Origin: an uncultured Bacteroidales bacterium
GTDB taxonomy: Bacteria > Bacteroidota > Bacteroidia > Bacteroidales > UBA932
Reading direction: 5' to 3'
Assembly (NCBI GenBank): GCA_944322585.1
Contig: CALUPB010000006.1
Span: 107,372-171,371, forward strand
Length of the DNA: 64,000 nucleotides
Shown here: one piece after another, positions 18,206-26,708 of the stretch
Numbering within the stretch: position 1 is the first letter of the stretch
Layout: every line of letters begins with the position of its first letter
The notes under the pieces: generated by a model
What the model was told of the DNA's origin: nothing
The model's input: the letters and a program-made list of their open reading frames with translations, nothing else
The model's database searches: none
Position numbers and translations under genes: made by a program

Positions 18206-19462
18206 ATGAGCGACTTATTCACACCTTACAGGATCGGCCCTATAGAAATCAGGAACAGGACCATACGTTCAGCCGCATTCGAAGGAATGTGCGAACACAA
18301 TTCACCGTCACAGGAACTTTTCGACTACCACACGGCAGTAGCCCGCGGAGGCATAGGAATGACGACAGTGGCATATGCCGCAGTGTGCAGAAGCGGTCTT
18401 TCATTCGAAAGACAGCTTTGGATGCGTCCTGAAATCGTTCCTGACCTGAAGAAACTCACTGACGCCATCCATGCCGAAGGGGCAAAAGCGTCCATCCAGC
18501 TCGGACATTGCGGAAACATGTCGCACAGAAGAATATGCGGATGCCGTCCATACGGAGCGAGCCGCGGGTTCAACCTGTATTCCCCTACGTTCGTCCACAA
18601 AATGAACCTCAGGGAAATCGATGAAGTGGTGGAGGCTTACGGCAAGGCGGTAGAGCTTGCCATAGAATCCGGGTTCGATGCCGTCGAGATACATGCCGGA
18701 CACGGATATCTGATTTCCCAGTTCCTGTCCCCCTACACCAATCACAGGAAAGACGGATACGGAGGCTCCCTCGAAAACAGGATGAGGTTCATGCGCAGAT
18801 GCATGGAGTCTGTCGTAAAGGCAGGAAAGGGACGTGTCGCCATCTTCGTGAAGATGAATACCCGTGACGGGTTCAAGGGTGGAATGGAAGTGGAGGATTC
18901 CATCACTGTGGCCAGGGAGCTGCAGAAATGCGGGGCCGATGCCCTCGTACTCAGCGGAGGTTTCGTAAGCAGGGCTCCGATGTACGTAATGCGGGGACAG
19001 TTCCCTGTCCGCTCCATTGTCCACTATATGCCATGGAGCCAGTGGTGGCTCAAGGCAGGCGTACTTCTCGGCGGCAGGATCGTATCCCCTACCGTACCGT
19101 TCAAAAGGCTGTATTTTCTGGAAGATGCGATGAAGTTCAGACAGGCCCTGCCGGACATGCCGCTTGTCTACGTGGGAGGAGTCACGACGCGCAAAGATGC
19201 GGACAAGGTGATAGACTGCGGTTTCCAGATGCTTCAGATGGGACGTGCCGTTCTGGAGGATACGGATTTCGTCAACAAGATGAAAGCGGACGAGAACTGC
19301 TGCAGCGGATGCGAACACAGCAATTTCTGCATCGGAAGGATGTACACACTCTCCATGGCCTGCCACAAGACATGCAAGGACATCACCCCTGCTCTGGAAC
19401 GGAATGTACAGAAGACAATCCGTCAGAACGACAGGATGGAACGCAAATTAGGGTATAAATGA
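18206..19462 (+). CDS. NADH:flavin oxidoreductase, Old Yellow Enzyme family (single-domain)
   Basis: 418-aa FMN TIM-barrel reductase acting on electron-poor C=C bonds. It has LFTPYRIGPIEIRNRTIRSA at the N-terminus, IQLGHCGNMS, the HAGHGYLISQFLSPYTNHR active-site block with GGSLENRMRF, and VGGVTTRKDADKVI with QMGRAVLEDTDF at the FMN phosphate site. A Cys-rich tail (NCCSGCEHSNFC...ACHKTC, about residues 371-398) could hold a 4Fe-4S cluster as in 2,4-dienoyl-CoA/BaiCD-like members, but the separate FAD/NAD domain of those proteins is absent. It is cotranscribed with the SRD5A-like gene, as in gut Bacteroidales 5AR/5BR bile acid clusters. Substrate not proven. Confidence 0.88.
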   Translation: MSDLFTPYRIGPIEIRNRTIRSAAFEGMCEHNSPSQELFDYHTAVARGGIGMTTVAYAAVCRSGLSFERQLWMRPEIVPDLKKLTDAIHAEGAKASIQLGHCGNMSHRRICGCRPYGASRGFNLYSPTFVHKMNLREIDEVVEAYGKAVELAIESGFDAVEIHAGHGYLISQFLSPYTNHRKDGYGGSLENRMRFMRRCMESVVKAGKGRVAIFVKMNTRDGFKGGMEVEDSITVARELQKCGADALVLSGGFVSRAPMYVMRGQFPVRSIVHYMPWSQWWLKAGVLLGGRIVSPTVPFKRLYFLEDAMKFRQALPDMPLVYVGGVTTRKDADKVIDCGFQMLQMGRAVLEDTDFVNKMKADENCCSGCEHSNFCIGRMYTLSMACHKTCKDITPALERNVQKTIRQNDRMERKLGYK

Positions 19463-19463
19463 A

Positions 19464-20009
19464 CTATCTCTTTTTTCCGGCGGCGCGGAACTGTTTGCCG
19501 AGGAACTTTGCGAAATGCTCGCCTGCTTCCTCGAAACCGTCGCCCTGGAGATTGGAGAAACAACCGAATGTACCTCCGTCACCCCTTTCGTCGGCCAGTC
19601 CGAGAACTTCACCCGTAACATTGTTCTTCAGTGCGAATTCTATCCTGTAGTTCCCGTCAATGTTCATCATTAGCGGGGAAACGATGACGACATATTCATC
19701 ATCTACCGTAGCCATGCGGAAAATAATGTCTTTGGCTACCTTCCATGACCGGTCATTGACACCTGCAAGGAATCTTCTTTTGATGAAATTCTCGAAATCA
19801 ATCCATTTTTCAAAATCCTCGTCCACTCTCCCCGACTGCCTGAATTCCTCAAGCGACATACCGTCAATCAATACTCTGCTGAAGTCAAACACGATACCGA
19901 CACTGCTCCGGTCCGCGAGGGGTGCAAATGAACCTGTTCTGATGTCAACGGCAGACAAGGTGAGCGCAGCTGATATTCCTGCGAGTATCAAAACCAATCT
20001 TTTTTTCAT
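19464..20009 (-). CDS. Hypothetical exported protein
   Basis: 181 aa with a clear signal peptide (MKKRLVLILAGISAALTLSA). The family is not recognised with certainty. The mature part looks like a mixed alpha/beta domain with two beta-rich segments (SSVGIVFDFSRVLIDGMSL and YVVIVSPLMMNIDGNYRIEF) and a basic C-terminus. ATG 20009 was chosen because it directly precedes the signal sequence and follows the -7 box at 20030-20037; the longer ORF from 20036 is not supported. It converges on the OYE gene with a 1-bp gap and diverges from rnpB. Confidence 0.75.
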   Translation of the reverse strand: MKKRLVLILAGISAALTLSAVDIRTGSFAPLADRSSVGIVFDFSRVLIDGMSLEEFRQSGRVDEDFEKWIDFENFIKRRFLAGVNDRSWKVAKDIIFRMATVDDEYVVIVSPLMMNIDGNYRIEFALKNNVTGEVLGLADERGDGGTFGCFSNLQGDGFEEAGEHFAKFLGKQFRAAGKKR

Positions 20010-20029
20010 ATCATCTGATTTTATCGGGA

Positions 20030-20037
20030 CAAACATA
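20030..20037 (-). promoter_or_regulatory. Predicted -7 box of the hypothetical exported protein
   Basis: TATGTTTG on the minus strand matches TAnnTTTG, 20 bp before ATG 20009. Confidence 0.5.
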
Positions 20038-20069
20038 CATAAAATTCCCGTTATTCCGAAGATTTATTG

Positions 20070-20077
20070 TAATTTTG
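20070..20077 (+). promoter_or_regulatory. Predicted -7 box of rnpB
   Basis: TAATTTTG matches TAnnTTTG and ends about 14 bases before the first P1 base of RNase P RNA. Confidence 0.6.
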
Positions 20078-20084
20078 CCAGCCG

Positions 20085-20475
20085 ATACACAGGCGGGACG
20101 ACCTGTCGCTTCGATTACGGAAGAGGAAAGTCCGGACAGGAAAGGGCACCCCGCTGCGGAAATCGCAGAAGGGAGAAATCTTTTGACATCCGTAACAGAA
20201 AATGACCGCCATCCTTTTCGGTCTTGACCGAACGCGGACCGGCCGCATCATGGACTTACAGTCCGGACGTGCATCCGGTATCCGGGGATGGTAAGGGTGA
20301 AAATGTGGGGTAAGAGCCCACGGCCTGCGAAGGCGACTCCGCAGGGGTACGGATCCGGGGCCTGCAAGACCAAATATACTGGCAGATGAGGGCTGCCCGC
20401 CCGATGCCAGGGGGTAGGTTGCGCAGATAAATGACAGGATAAAACAGAAACCGGCTTACGGTCCCGCCTTTTTAT
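20085..20475 (+). ncRNA. rnpB: RNase P RNA (bacterial class A)
   Basis: Catalytic RNA that trims the 5' leader of pre-tRNAs. The conserved blocks are in order: GAGGAAAGTCCGGAC (20123-20137, P4 5' half region), TAAGAGCCCACGG (20311-20323) and ACAGAAACCGGCTTACG near the 3' end. P1 is formed by GGCGGGAC (20092-20099) and GTCCCGCC (20461-20468), followed by a T-rich stretch that probably terminates transcription. The ends are approximate to within about 8 bases. ORFs reading through this segment on either strand are not genes. Confidence 0.96.
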
Positions 20476-20550
20476 TCAACGCCAGTCAGGCGAATTCATG
20501 TCAGTCAGGACAGCGTAAGTCATGGAATTCCCGTCAATTGTACTGTGAGA

Positions 20551-21381
20551 TCATGGAAGACTGTCGATTGTCTTTCTGAGAGCGTATGAGGCATTGAGAG
20601 GATAGTCGGCATCGGAACGGTCAAGCCATTCGAGAGCAAGAGCCTTTTCTCCGAGTATACAGCATGCTACGGCAATATTGTATTCTGCACATGAACGTTT
20701 GTAAAGATTCGGCGTATCGAGCAGGGTCATCCAGATATCCATCGCCTCCCTGAACCTGTAATCGGAAGCATATCCTGCAGCTTCATACCAGAGGTCACTT
20801 GATTCGTAATAATAGACTGTAAATCTCCGGTTCTTCCATGAGGGGATAAAGACAGTGGCACTTCTGTTCCCTACCTCAAGGCCCTGACTGTCGAGGCCGG
20901 CAATCCGGTCGAGTGTACTTACCCCTTTGAACATCTGGACGGTATCCCGCTGGTCCATTGCATCATAGACATAAAGTCTTATCTCAAACGGGACATCATC
21001 GAGCACACTTTCCGCCTCTCCCATGGATTCCACATCGAACAGGAAAGCCACGTCAGCCCCTGTCTCCACGACAAGGTTGACCATACTGTCCCTTGAAGCA
21101 TGCGCTTTGCCGGAGGTCTTGTCTATCCTGTATATTCCTATACTCTGTTCACCGTTAAAATAATCGCGTTCAAGCCTTTGCGTAAAGCCTTCGGCGACAG
21201 ACGAAATAAAAAGGGAATCCGAGCCTCCGTCAAGATAGGTGACGGAAATATTCTTCCCTTCAAGGTCAATCCCGGACCGGGAAGGATTGCGCATGTCCAC
21301 TCCAAGAGAGAAATAGGTCGGCCCGCATGAAACAGACATGACGGAAAGGGCCAGCACAGACAGAAAGGAAGTGATTTTCAT
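20551..21381 (-). CDS. DUF6340-like putative lipoprotein
   Basis: 276-aa predicted outer-envelope lipoprotein. A short hydrophobic leader ends in MSVSC with C19 as the likely lipidated residue. It resembles the Bacteroidota DUF6340 family (early GPTYFSLGVDMRNPSRSGIDLEGK block, then a TPR-like helical C-terminus with YDYRFREAMDIWMTLL-type and CCILGEKALALEWLDRSD segments); that match is from memory of the family pattern. No catalytic motif is visible. It is last in the nusB-to-rimO run, 11 bp after rimO. Confidence 0.75.
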   Translation of the reverse strand: MKITSFLSVLALSVMSVSCGPTYFSLGVDMRNPSRSGIDLEGKNISVTYLDGGSDSLFISSVAEGFTQRLERDYFNGEQSIGIYRIDKTSGKAHASRDSMVNLVVETGADVAFLFDVESMGEAESVLDDVPFEIRLYVYDAMDQRDTVQMFKGVSTLDRIAGLDSQGLEVGNRSATVFIPSWKNRRFTVYYYESSDLWYEAAGYASDYRFREAMDIWMTLLDTPNLYKRSCAEYNIAVACCILGEKALALEWLDRSDADYPLNASYALRKTIDSLP

Positions 21382-21392
21382 AATATCCGGTT

Positions 21393-22703
21393 TTATAATA
21401 CAGGTTCCGCAATCAGGTCATATTCGTCCGCAGCGACAATCCTGACATCCAGGAAGTCTCCTATAAGGGAAAACGGTTCGAGCCCCTTGAAGAGAGCCGG
21501 GTTATACTTAACAAGAATCTCGCCATCCACTTCGGGACTTTCAAATTCGCTGCGACAGACCAGAATCCCATCCACAAAGTCATCCACGATCACCCTGCAG
21601 ACCGTTCCGACCCTTGACCGGTTGAAGTCAGACGAGATGCCGCTCTGCAGAGACATCAGTCCGTCATAGCGTGACTGCTTCACATCCTGTGGCACGTCAT
21701 CCGTGAAATGCTCTGCCCCGTAGGTACCCTCTTCCTCCGAATACATGAACGCCCCGAGCCGTTCGAAGCGGGCTTCACGGACAAAATCGAGCAGTTCTCC
21801 GTACTCTAGTTCCCCTTCTCCCGGATGGCCGACAATCAGTGTAGTACGGAGAACCACCCCCGGTACACGCTCACGCATGTGCTTCACAAGAGAGCGCGTC
21901 CATGCTCCGTCCACATTCCGCCGCATCATGGAGAGAACAGTGTCGGATATATGCTGCAGAGGGATATCGATATACCGGCACACTTTCGGATTGTCCGCCA
22001 TAAGGTCAAGCACATCTTCCGGAAAATCATCCGGATACGAATAATGTACCCTTATCCACTCTATACCGTCAATCTCCGAAAGTCTTTGAAGAAGTCCGGC
22101 CAACGCCCGTCTCCTGTACAGATCCAGTCCGTAATATGTCGTGTCCTGGGCCACTACGATAAGTTCCTTTACCCCGGAGGCGGCAAGTTCTCCGGCCTCT
22201 CTGACAAGAGTTTCCATCGGTACGGACACATGCCTGCCCCTTATATGCGGAATGGCGCAGTACGAGCACCTGCGGTCGCACCCTTCCGAAATCTTCAGAT
22301 ACGCATAATGGGACGGGGTGGTAAGCAGCCTGGCCGGACGGCCGTCTCCCCGGACACCGAAAGCCCTAAGAAGAGGGGTGAAATCCGTAGCTCCGAACCA
22401 TGCATCCACTTCAGGTATAAGACCAGGCATCTCGGAGGCATACCTTTGTGACAGGCATCCGAAGACATATACTGCCCCGACATGCCCCCTCCGCTTCCTT
22501 TCCACGGATTCGAGAATGAACTGAATGGATTCCTCTTTTGCGTCTCCGATAAATCCGCAGGTATCTATCAGTCGGTAGTCCACAAAATCCCTTTCCTCAC
22601 CCTCAGGCACTATTTCATACTGTCCTGCCAGTCGGGCGAGGATATGTTCCATGTCAACCCTGTTCTTGGAACATCCCAAAGTTATCGGCTGTATCGACTG
22701 CAC
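21393..22703 (-). CDS. rimO: Ribosomal protein S12 methylthiotransferase
   Basis: Radical SAM enzyme adding a methylthio group to the conserved aspartate of ribosomal protein S12. The 436-aa protein has the N-terminal cluster domain (TLGCSKNRVDME, DTCGFIGDAKEESIQ), the radical SAM motif CDRRCSYCAIPHIRG (CxxxCxxC) and a C-terminal TRAM domain. The start is GTG at 22703, whose first base is the last base of the TAG stop of the DUF5606 gene (TAGTG); no upstream ATG fits, so translation is probably coupled. Confidence 0.95.
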   Translation of the reverse strand: MQSIQPITLGCSKNRVDMEHILARLAGQYEIVPEGEERDFVDYRLIDTCGFIGDAKEESIQFILESVERKRRGHVGAVYVFGCLSQRYASEMPGLIPEVDAWFGATDFTPLLRAFGVRGDGRPARLLTTPSHYAYLKISEGCDRRCSYCAIPHIRGRHVSVPMETLVREAGELAASGVKELIVVAQDTTYYGLDLYRRRALAGLLQRLSEIDGIEWIRVHYSYPDDFPEDVLDLMADNPKVCRYIDIPLQHISDTVLSMMRRNVDGAWTRSLVKHMRERVPGVVLRTTLIVGHPGEGELEYGELLDFVREARFERLGAFMYSEEEGTYGAEHFTDDVPQDVKQSRYDGLMSLQSGISSDFNRSRVGTVCRVIVDDFVDGILVCRSEFESPEVDGEILVKYNPALFKGLEPFSLIGDFLDVRIVAADEYDLIAEPVL

Positions 22704-23149
22704 TATTCTTCTCCGGATACTGCGTCATCCTGCCGGGCGGCATCTTCATCCCCGGGATTCTCGAAATCCAGGGAAGCATACTGCTTCAGGCAGTTATACC
22801 AGCTTACGACCTTTTTCATATGTGATACATAGAAGCGGTCCCTGTCATAATCCGGAAGAGCCTTGGCAAAAAAAGCCTTGAGATCCTCAGGGGACGCTTT
22901 TGCGGAAGGGGCATCGGCGTCTCCAAGTACATCCTTCATTTTCAGGAAAACCTCCTGAAGCTTTGCCTCACCGTCATCGGTATATATCGAGATATCGGAA
23001 AGAGCAGATATCCTGCTGCTCGCCCCGAAAGAACTCCTTTTCCTGTCCGCGAGAGATTCGACTATCGCACCGTTCTTTGCCTGTGCTATGTAGCGGAACA
23101 ATCCGCCCTGTCCCGGAATGGACAGGATTTTTGTAAGATCTGTCTTCAT
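22703..23149 (-). CDS. DUF5606 family protein
   Basis: 148-aa Bacteroidota-specific protein of unknown function. The N-terminal MKTDLTKILSIPGQGGLFRYIAQAKNGAIVESLADRKR block is the recognisable core of DUF5606, with a conserved ISALSDISIYTDDGE following. The C-terminal third is acidic and variable. It overlaps coaE at its 5' end by ATGA and rimO at its 3' end by one base, so it is made together with both. Confidence 0.85.
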   Translation of the reverse strand: MKTDLTKILSIPGQGGLFRYIAQAKNGAIVESLADRKRSSFGASSRISALSDISIYTDDGEAKLQEVFLKMKDVLGDADAPSAKASPEDLKAFFAKALPDYDRDRFYVSHMKKVVSWYNCLKQYASLDFENPGDEDAARQDDAVSGEE

Positions 23150-23811
23150 TTCCTGTAATTTAAATCTATAAATTCATCAACTTTCCGCCTGAGCAGTGCA
23201 GGCGAACCCGTATTTTCCAATATATGGAAGCCAGTCCCTGCCGGCATATCCTCAAGCGAGCCGTAAATTCTCCGCTGGGCCCGTATCCTTGCCAGAACCT
23301 GCTCCGGACGTGCATTGTCCCTTTCCATGACCCGGTGCATCCTGACCTCCACCGGAGCGTCTACAAACAGAACCATATCCACGACATCCATGAAAAGAGG
23401 CTTTTCAAGAATTATCGCAGACTCCATCACAACAGTCCCGTATACCGCGGCATCCTTCACCCGGGAAGTTCTCTTCCAGTCCGTAAAATCATGCAGTACA
23501 GCCGGATAGACGATACTTTCCAGAACCGCCAACGCGTCTGTATTACTGAATACAATGGAAGACAGAGCAGCCCTGTCGAGTCTGCCGTCTCCGTCCGTAA
23601 GAAAACCATCCGGCACATCCCCTCCGGGGACAAACTCCGCCATGCTCTGCCTGATGCGGGACAGAAGCACCGTATCAGTATCGTACAGAGCCTTTGTCCT
23701 TGAATCCGCATCGTAGACTGGGAACCCCCTCTCTGCAAGAAAACTGCAGACGAGCGACTTCCCGCTGCCAATTCCTCCTGTCACTGCAAGGGTACGCATC
23801 ACTCCGGACAT
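23146..23811 (-). CDS. coaE: Dephospho-CoA kinase
   Basis: Last step of coenzyme A synthesis: ATP-dependent phosphorylation of the ribose 3'-OH of dephospho-CoA. Walker A motif GGIGSGKS is near the N-terminus, then VYDADSRTK and the ARPEQVLARIRAQ lid region. ATG 23811 (MSGVMRTLAVTGG) overlaps the ybbR stop as TGATG; an inner ATG at 23799 would start nearer the P-loop. The longer ORF from 23832 lies inside ybbR and is not used. The product is 221 aa, normal length. The stop overlaps the DUF5606 start as ATGA. Confidence 0.95.
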   Translation of the reverse strand: MSGVMRTLAVTGGIGSGKSLVCSFLAERGFPVYDADSRTKALYDTDTVLLSRIRQSMAEFVPGGDVPDGFLTDGDGRLDRAALSSIVFSNTDALAVLESIVYPAVLHDFTDWKRTSRVKDAAVYGTVVMESAIILEKPLFMDVVDMVLFVDAPVEVRMHRVMERDNARPEQVLARIRAQRRIYGSLEDMPAGTGFHILENTGSPALLRRKVDEFIDLNYRK

Positions 23812-24779
23812 CACCTGTCGTTTACAACACATTCGAATATCTGAGGCTCCGCCGAATAGCCTATCACTCCCGCCGGAAGGTCATCTGTCCTCACTACGCA
23901 TTTCCCGCTCCGCGAATTGAGGAAATCTTCATAATCAATGAAGAAATCGACATCATCCTCAGGATTTCCGGTATACGGAAAAGTACATCTGAACCTCACA
24001 TCTACATAAGGAGGATACACCATCATATACTTGTCTTCCGGCACATTCCTTCCGGTCACAGGCACTGTCCTGTTGATCTCGACATACCTGACCACATCGG
24101 CGGAATAATGGATCGCATCTTCCGAAAACCTTATCCCCCGAATCGGTTCGAGTCTTGACATCCCGTGTATGCCGGAACTGACATCCGCAATCTTGATCGG
24201 ATTGGTATAGACATAGTCTATTTTCTCTATGCGGTGCGGCTCTCCGTAGACCAGCACCGAGTCCGGTTCCACATCCATGTCGCCGACGATCGTGTACTGC
24301 GGCCTGAATTCAAGCTCATATACCGGCCTCACCGGTACCCTTGCATATGTCTCGAAAGGGAAACGGAAAAACAGGGTGTCGGTAAGATAGAATTCAAGGG
24401 AAACGTTTTCTCCGAATATCAGGTGCGTATATTCCTGAAGTTCGTCTGCTGTAACATAGAACATCTCGCCTCCGGCACTGTGCATCTGCTTGAAATCGAT
24501 ACAGACGGGGAAACGGTCACCGAAAATGCGCATCCGCATGATATTGTATCCGGAAGTACCGCACCTCGCTATGACCTCACTGCTTCCCGAAGACACCGCC
24601 GAGTGCCCCTCGATATTGCAGCGGGCCACCACCGGCACCTGCAGATAATCGATATAGTCAAGGGAAAGATTGTACAGGAACCAGATACTGAAAGCCAGCA
24701 GGAGAGAAAGCAGAAACACCGGCAAATCCCTCCCGTTGACATTGAACCTGGCAAGTATTCTGGACAATACTTTCTTCAT
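23811..24779 (-). CDS. YbbR/CdaR-like domain protein
   Basis: 322 aa with a single N-terminal membrane helix (LPVFLLSLLLAFSIWFLYNL) followed by extracytoplasmic YbbR-like repeats. These show V-P-V segments (LQVPVVARCN, ARVPVRPVYEL) and the PDSVLVYGEPHRIEKIDYVYTNPI block typical of the family. In Firmicutes CdaR regulates the diadenylate cyclase CdaA; no cyclase gene is in this window, so that role is not implied. It sits between yajC and coaE, the common Bacteroidota order. Confidence 0.85.
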   Translation of the reverse strand: MKKVLSRILARFNVNGRDLPVFLLSLLLAFSIWFLYNLSLDYIDYLQVPVVARCNIEGHSAVSSGSSEVIARCGTSGYNIMRMRIFGDRFPVCIDFKQMHSAGGEMFYVTADELQEYTHLIFGENVSLEFYLTDTLFFRFPFETYARVPVRPVYELEFRPQYTIVGDMDVEPDSVLVYGEPHRIEKIDYVYTNPIKIADVSSGIHGMSRLEPIRGIRFSEDAIHYSADVVRYVEINRTVPVTGRNVPEDKYMMVYPPYVDVRFRCTFPYTGNPEDDVDFFIDYEDFLNSRSGKCVVRTDDLPAGVIGYSAEPQIFECVVNDR

Positions 24780-24820
24780 CCGTCGCTATAACAAAAATGT
24801 TATTTATTATAACAATTATG

Positions 24821-25150
24821 TTACTGCTGCTGTGCTTCAGAGAAATCCTTGACAACGGAATTCTTGTCCACCTTGATCTTTACATTGCTGTCGATCTCGA
24901 GGAGAAGGGTCTTGTCCTTGACCTCCACAACGGTGCCGTAGATGCCTCCGATCGTCACTACCTTGTCTCCTTTCTGGAGCCCCTCACGGAATTTCTGAAG
25001 CTCCTTCTGCTGCTTGCGCTGCGGACGGATCATGAAAAACCACATCACCACGATGATAAGGATAAGCATTACCCACATCGACCATCCGCCGCCCTGCTGG
25101 GCTGTAGAAGTTGCAGTACCTGCTGCATCTAAAAATGTCATGAAATTCAT
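24821..25150 (-). CDS. yajC: Preprotein translocase subunit YajC
   Basis: Small accessory subunit of the SecDF-YajC membrane complex assisting protein export. It is 109 aa, with a membrane helix MWVMLILIIVVMWFFMI followed by RPQRKQQKE and the cytoplasmic VVTIGGIYGTVVEVKDKTLLLEI domain. It lies 79 bp after nusB and 41 bp before ybbR. Confidence 0.95.
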   Translation of the reverse strand: MNFMTFLDAAGTATSTAQQGGGWSMWVMLILIIVVMWFFMIRPQRKQQKELQKFREGLQKGDKVVTIGGIYGTVVEVKDKTLLLEIDSNVKIKVDKNSVVKDFSEAQQQ

Positions 25151-25229
25151 ATTTTCTCTAAATTAATTGAAATTATCGTATCATTTCCGATCCCGAAAAT
25201 ACGGATACCGTTTCATCCGTCAAAAATAA

Positions 25230-26174
25230 TCAAATTTTCCGGATCTTCCCATCATTAGCGAGTTTCTGGATAAGCCTGTCGAGAAGTCCGTTCACAAAGA
25301 CGCTGCTTTTCGGCGTACCGTAATATTTGGATATCTCGACGTATTCGTTGATAGTCACCTTGACAGGAATGGTAGGGAAATTCTCCGCCTCTGCAAGGCC
25401 TGTGACAATCAGAGCCATGTCCGTAGACACGATCCTGTCCTGATCCCAGTTGGACACGGCCCCGGAAATCATTTCAGAATATCTCTGCCTCCCCGCAAAG
25501 GCGTTCTGAAGAAGCCTGTGCGCGAACTGGCGGTCGCTTTCCAGCTTCGCGTCCTTCTTCATGTCGCTCTGATACAGAGGCGGAAGCTGCCATCTGCCAC
25601 CTTTCGCCAGCGTATCCATCGTCCTGCAGCAATATGTCAGGGAATATGCGAGGTCATCATTCCACCATATTGACATGTCTTCAAGGATCTGTCCGAGCTC
25701 CGGACTGTCCACGAACTCCTCCTCGAAGATCCTGGAGAAAAGACGGCAGTCTTCGGCAAGGGACGTGACATCCGAGTCCATGTATTTCCTGTAATATTCC
25801 TTTCCGGAAACCGACGAGAAGATCTTCTTGAGAAAGAGGTCGTACTGTTCCCATGAGAATTTCCTCTTCGTGAATGCCTTCACGAAATCGGGATCGCTGT
25901 CGAGAAGACCGGCAAGAGCATTGTCCGCAAACTTCATGTTCGGATTCCTTTCCTCCTCCGTCGGATTGAATTTCTTCCGGGCGGACTCGAGCCTTTCCCT
26001 GGCTATCCGTGTCAATGGAGAAACTATTCCGAGCATGAACACATACAGATCCCGCGTAGCCTCGCATGAGACATCGAGTCTGGATTCGGCCTCCGCAAGA
26101 GACATGCTGCTGTCCAATACACTACCATAAAGCACTTTGAAGACTTTAATCCTAAGAATTCTTCGGTTGAGCAT
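25230..26174 (-). CDS. nusB: Transcription antitermination factor NusB
   Basis: RNA-binding antitermination factor (with NusE/S10, for rRNA transcription). The C-terminal ~110 residues carry the NusB fold (DMALIVTGLAEAENFPTIPVKVTINEYVEISKYYG, with FVNGLLDRL). The protein is 314 aa, about twice the length of E. coli NusB; the long N-terminal extension beginning MLNRRILRIKVFKVLYG is normal for Bacteroidota. It heads the seven-gene minus-strand run and has its own promoter at 26195-26202. Confidence 0.94.
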   Translation of the reverse strand: MLNRRILRIKVFKVLYGSVLDSSMSLAEAESRLDVSCEATRDLYVFMLGIVSPLTRIARERLESARKKFNPTEEERNPNMKFADNALAGLLDSDPDFVKAFTKRKFSWEQYDLFLKKIFSSVSGKEYYRKYMDSDVTSLAEDCRLFSRIFEEEFVDSPELGQILEDMSIWWNDDLAYSLTYCCRTMDTLAKGGRWQLPPLYQSDMKKDAKLESDRQFAHRLLQNAFAGRQRYSEMISGAVSNWDQDRIVSTDMALIVTGLAEAENFPTIPVKVTINEYVEISKYYGTPKSSVFVNGLLDRLIQKLANDGKIRKI

Positions 26175-26194
26175 ATTTTAAACAAAATTTCCCG

Positions 26195-26202
26195 CAAAGA
26201 TA
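26195..26202 (-). promoter_or_regulatory. Predicted -7 box of the nusB operon
   Basis: TATCTTTG on the minus strand matches TAnnTTTG, 20 bp before the nusB ATG and divergent from the DUF3276 promoter. Confidence 0.55.
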
Positions 26203-26224
26203 TACGCAATTTCAGAAAAATCCT

Positions 26225-26232
26225 TAACTTTG
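26225..26232 (+). promoter_or_regulatory. Predicted -7 box of the DUF3276 gene
   Basis: TAACTTTG matches TAnnTTTG, 27 bp before ATG 26260. The -33 element is not clear. Confidence 0.55.
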
Positions 26233-26259
26233 TAAAGATTTACTTAAAATTTATATAAG

Positions 26260-26607
26260 ATGTACAGTGAGGATTACGACGGAGCAAATGCTCAGGAGCG
26301 CTCGGGAGAGGATGTCTTCTCAAAACCTGTAAGGGCCGGTAAAAGGACATATTTCTTCGATGTCAAGGCTACCAAGGGGAATGACTATTATCTGACCATC
26401 ACCGAGAGTAAGCGTAAGGTGGAAAAGGACGGACACTTTGCCTATGACAAACACAAGATTTTCCTGTACAAGGAAGATTTCGACAAATTCTCCACCGGAC
26501 TTCAGGAAGTCATCGACTATATCCGGACAAACTGTCTGAAAGACGAAGGCAAGGATGCTGCATCGGAGGAGAAAGGATTTTCTGACGTGAATTTTGAAGA
26601 ACTTTAG
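26260..26607 (+). CDS. DUF3276 / PUR-domain nucleic-acid-binding protein
   Basis: 115-aa protein of the Bacteroidota DUF3276 family, which has the PUR (Whirly-like) fold that binds single-stranded nucleic acid. The core is RAGKRTYFFDVKATKGNDYYLTITESKRK followed by HKIFLYKEDFDKFSTGLQEVIDYI. It is a monocistronic unit with its own promoter and a strong terminator at 26634-26660. Target and role are unknown. Confidence 0.88.
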   Translation: MYSEDYDGANAQERSGEDVFSKPVRAGKRTYFFDVKATKGNDYYLTITESKRKVEKDGHFAYDKHKIFLYKEDFDKFSTGLQEVIDYIRTNCLKDEGKDAASEEKGFSDVNFEEL

Positions 26608-26633
26608 ACAATAAGTTCTTACAGCCCTATAGG

Positions 26634-26660
26634 AGTGACTATTGCATAGTCACTTTTTTT
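26634..26660 (+). terminator. Intrinsic terminator after DUF3276
   Basis: Perfect 8-bp stem AGTGACTA / TAGTCACT with TTGCA loop and a run of seven T. It separates DUF3276 from nadE. Confidence 0.9.
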
Positions 26661-26708
26661 GTCTCAAACGAACATATCCACAGGAAAGGACAATCATATA
26701 AAACCGTC

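Noticed and set aside
23811-23832. Upstream start of coaE at 23832
   Set aside because: It lies inside ybbR and adds unconserved residues before the P-loop; the TGATG overlap at 23811 is the natural start.
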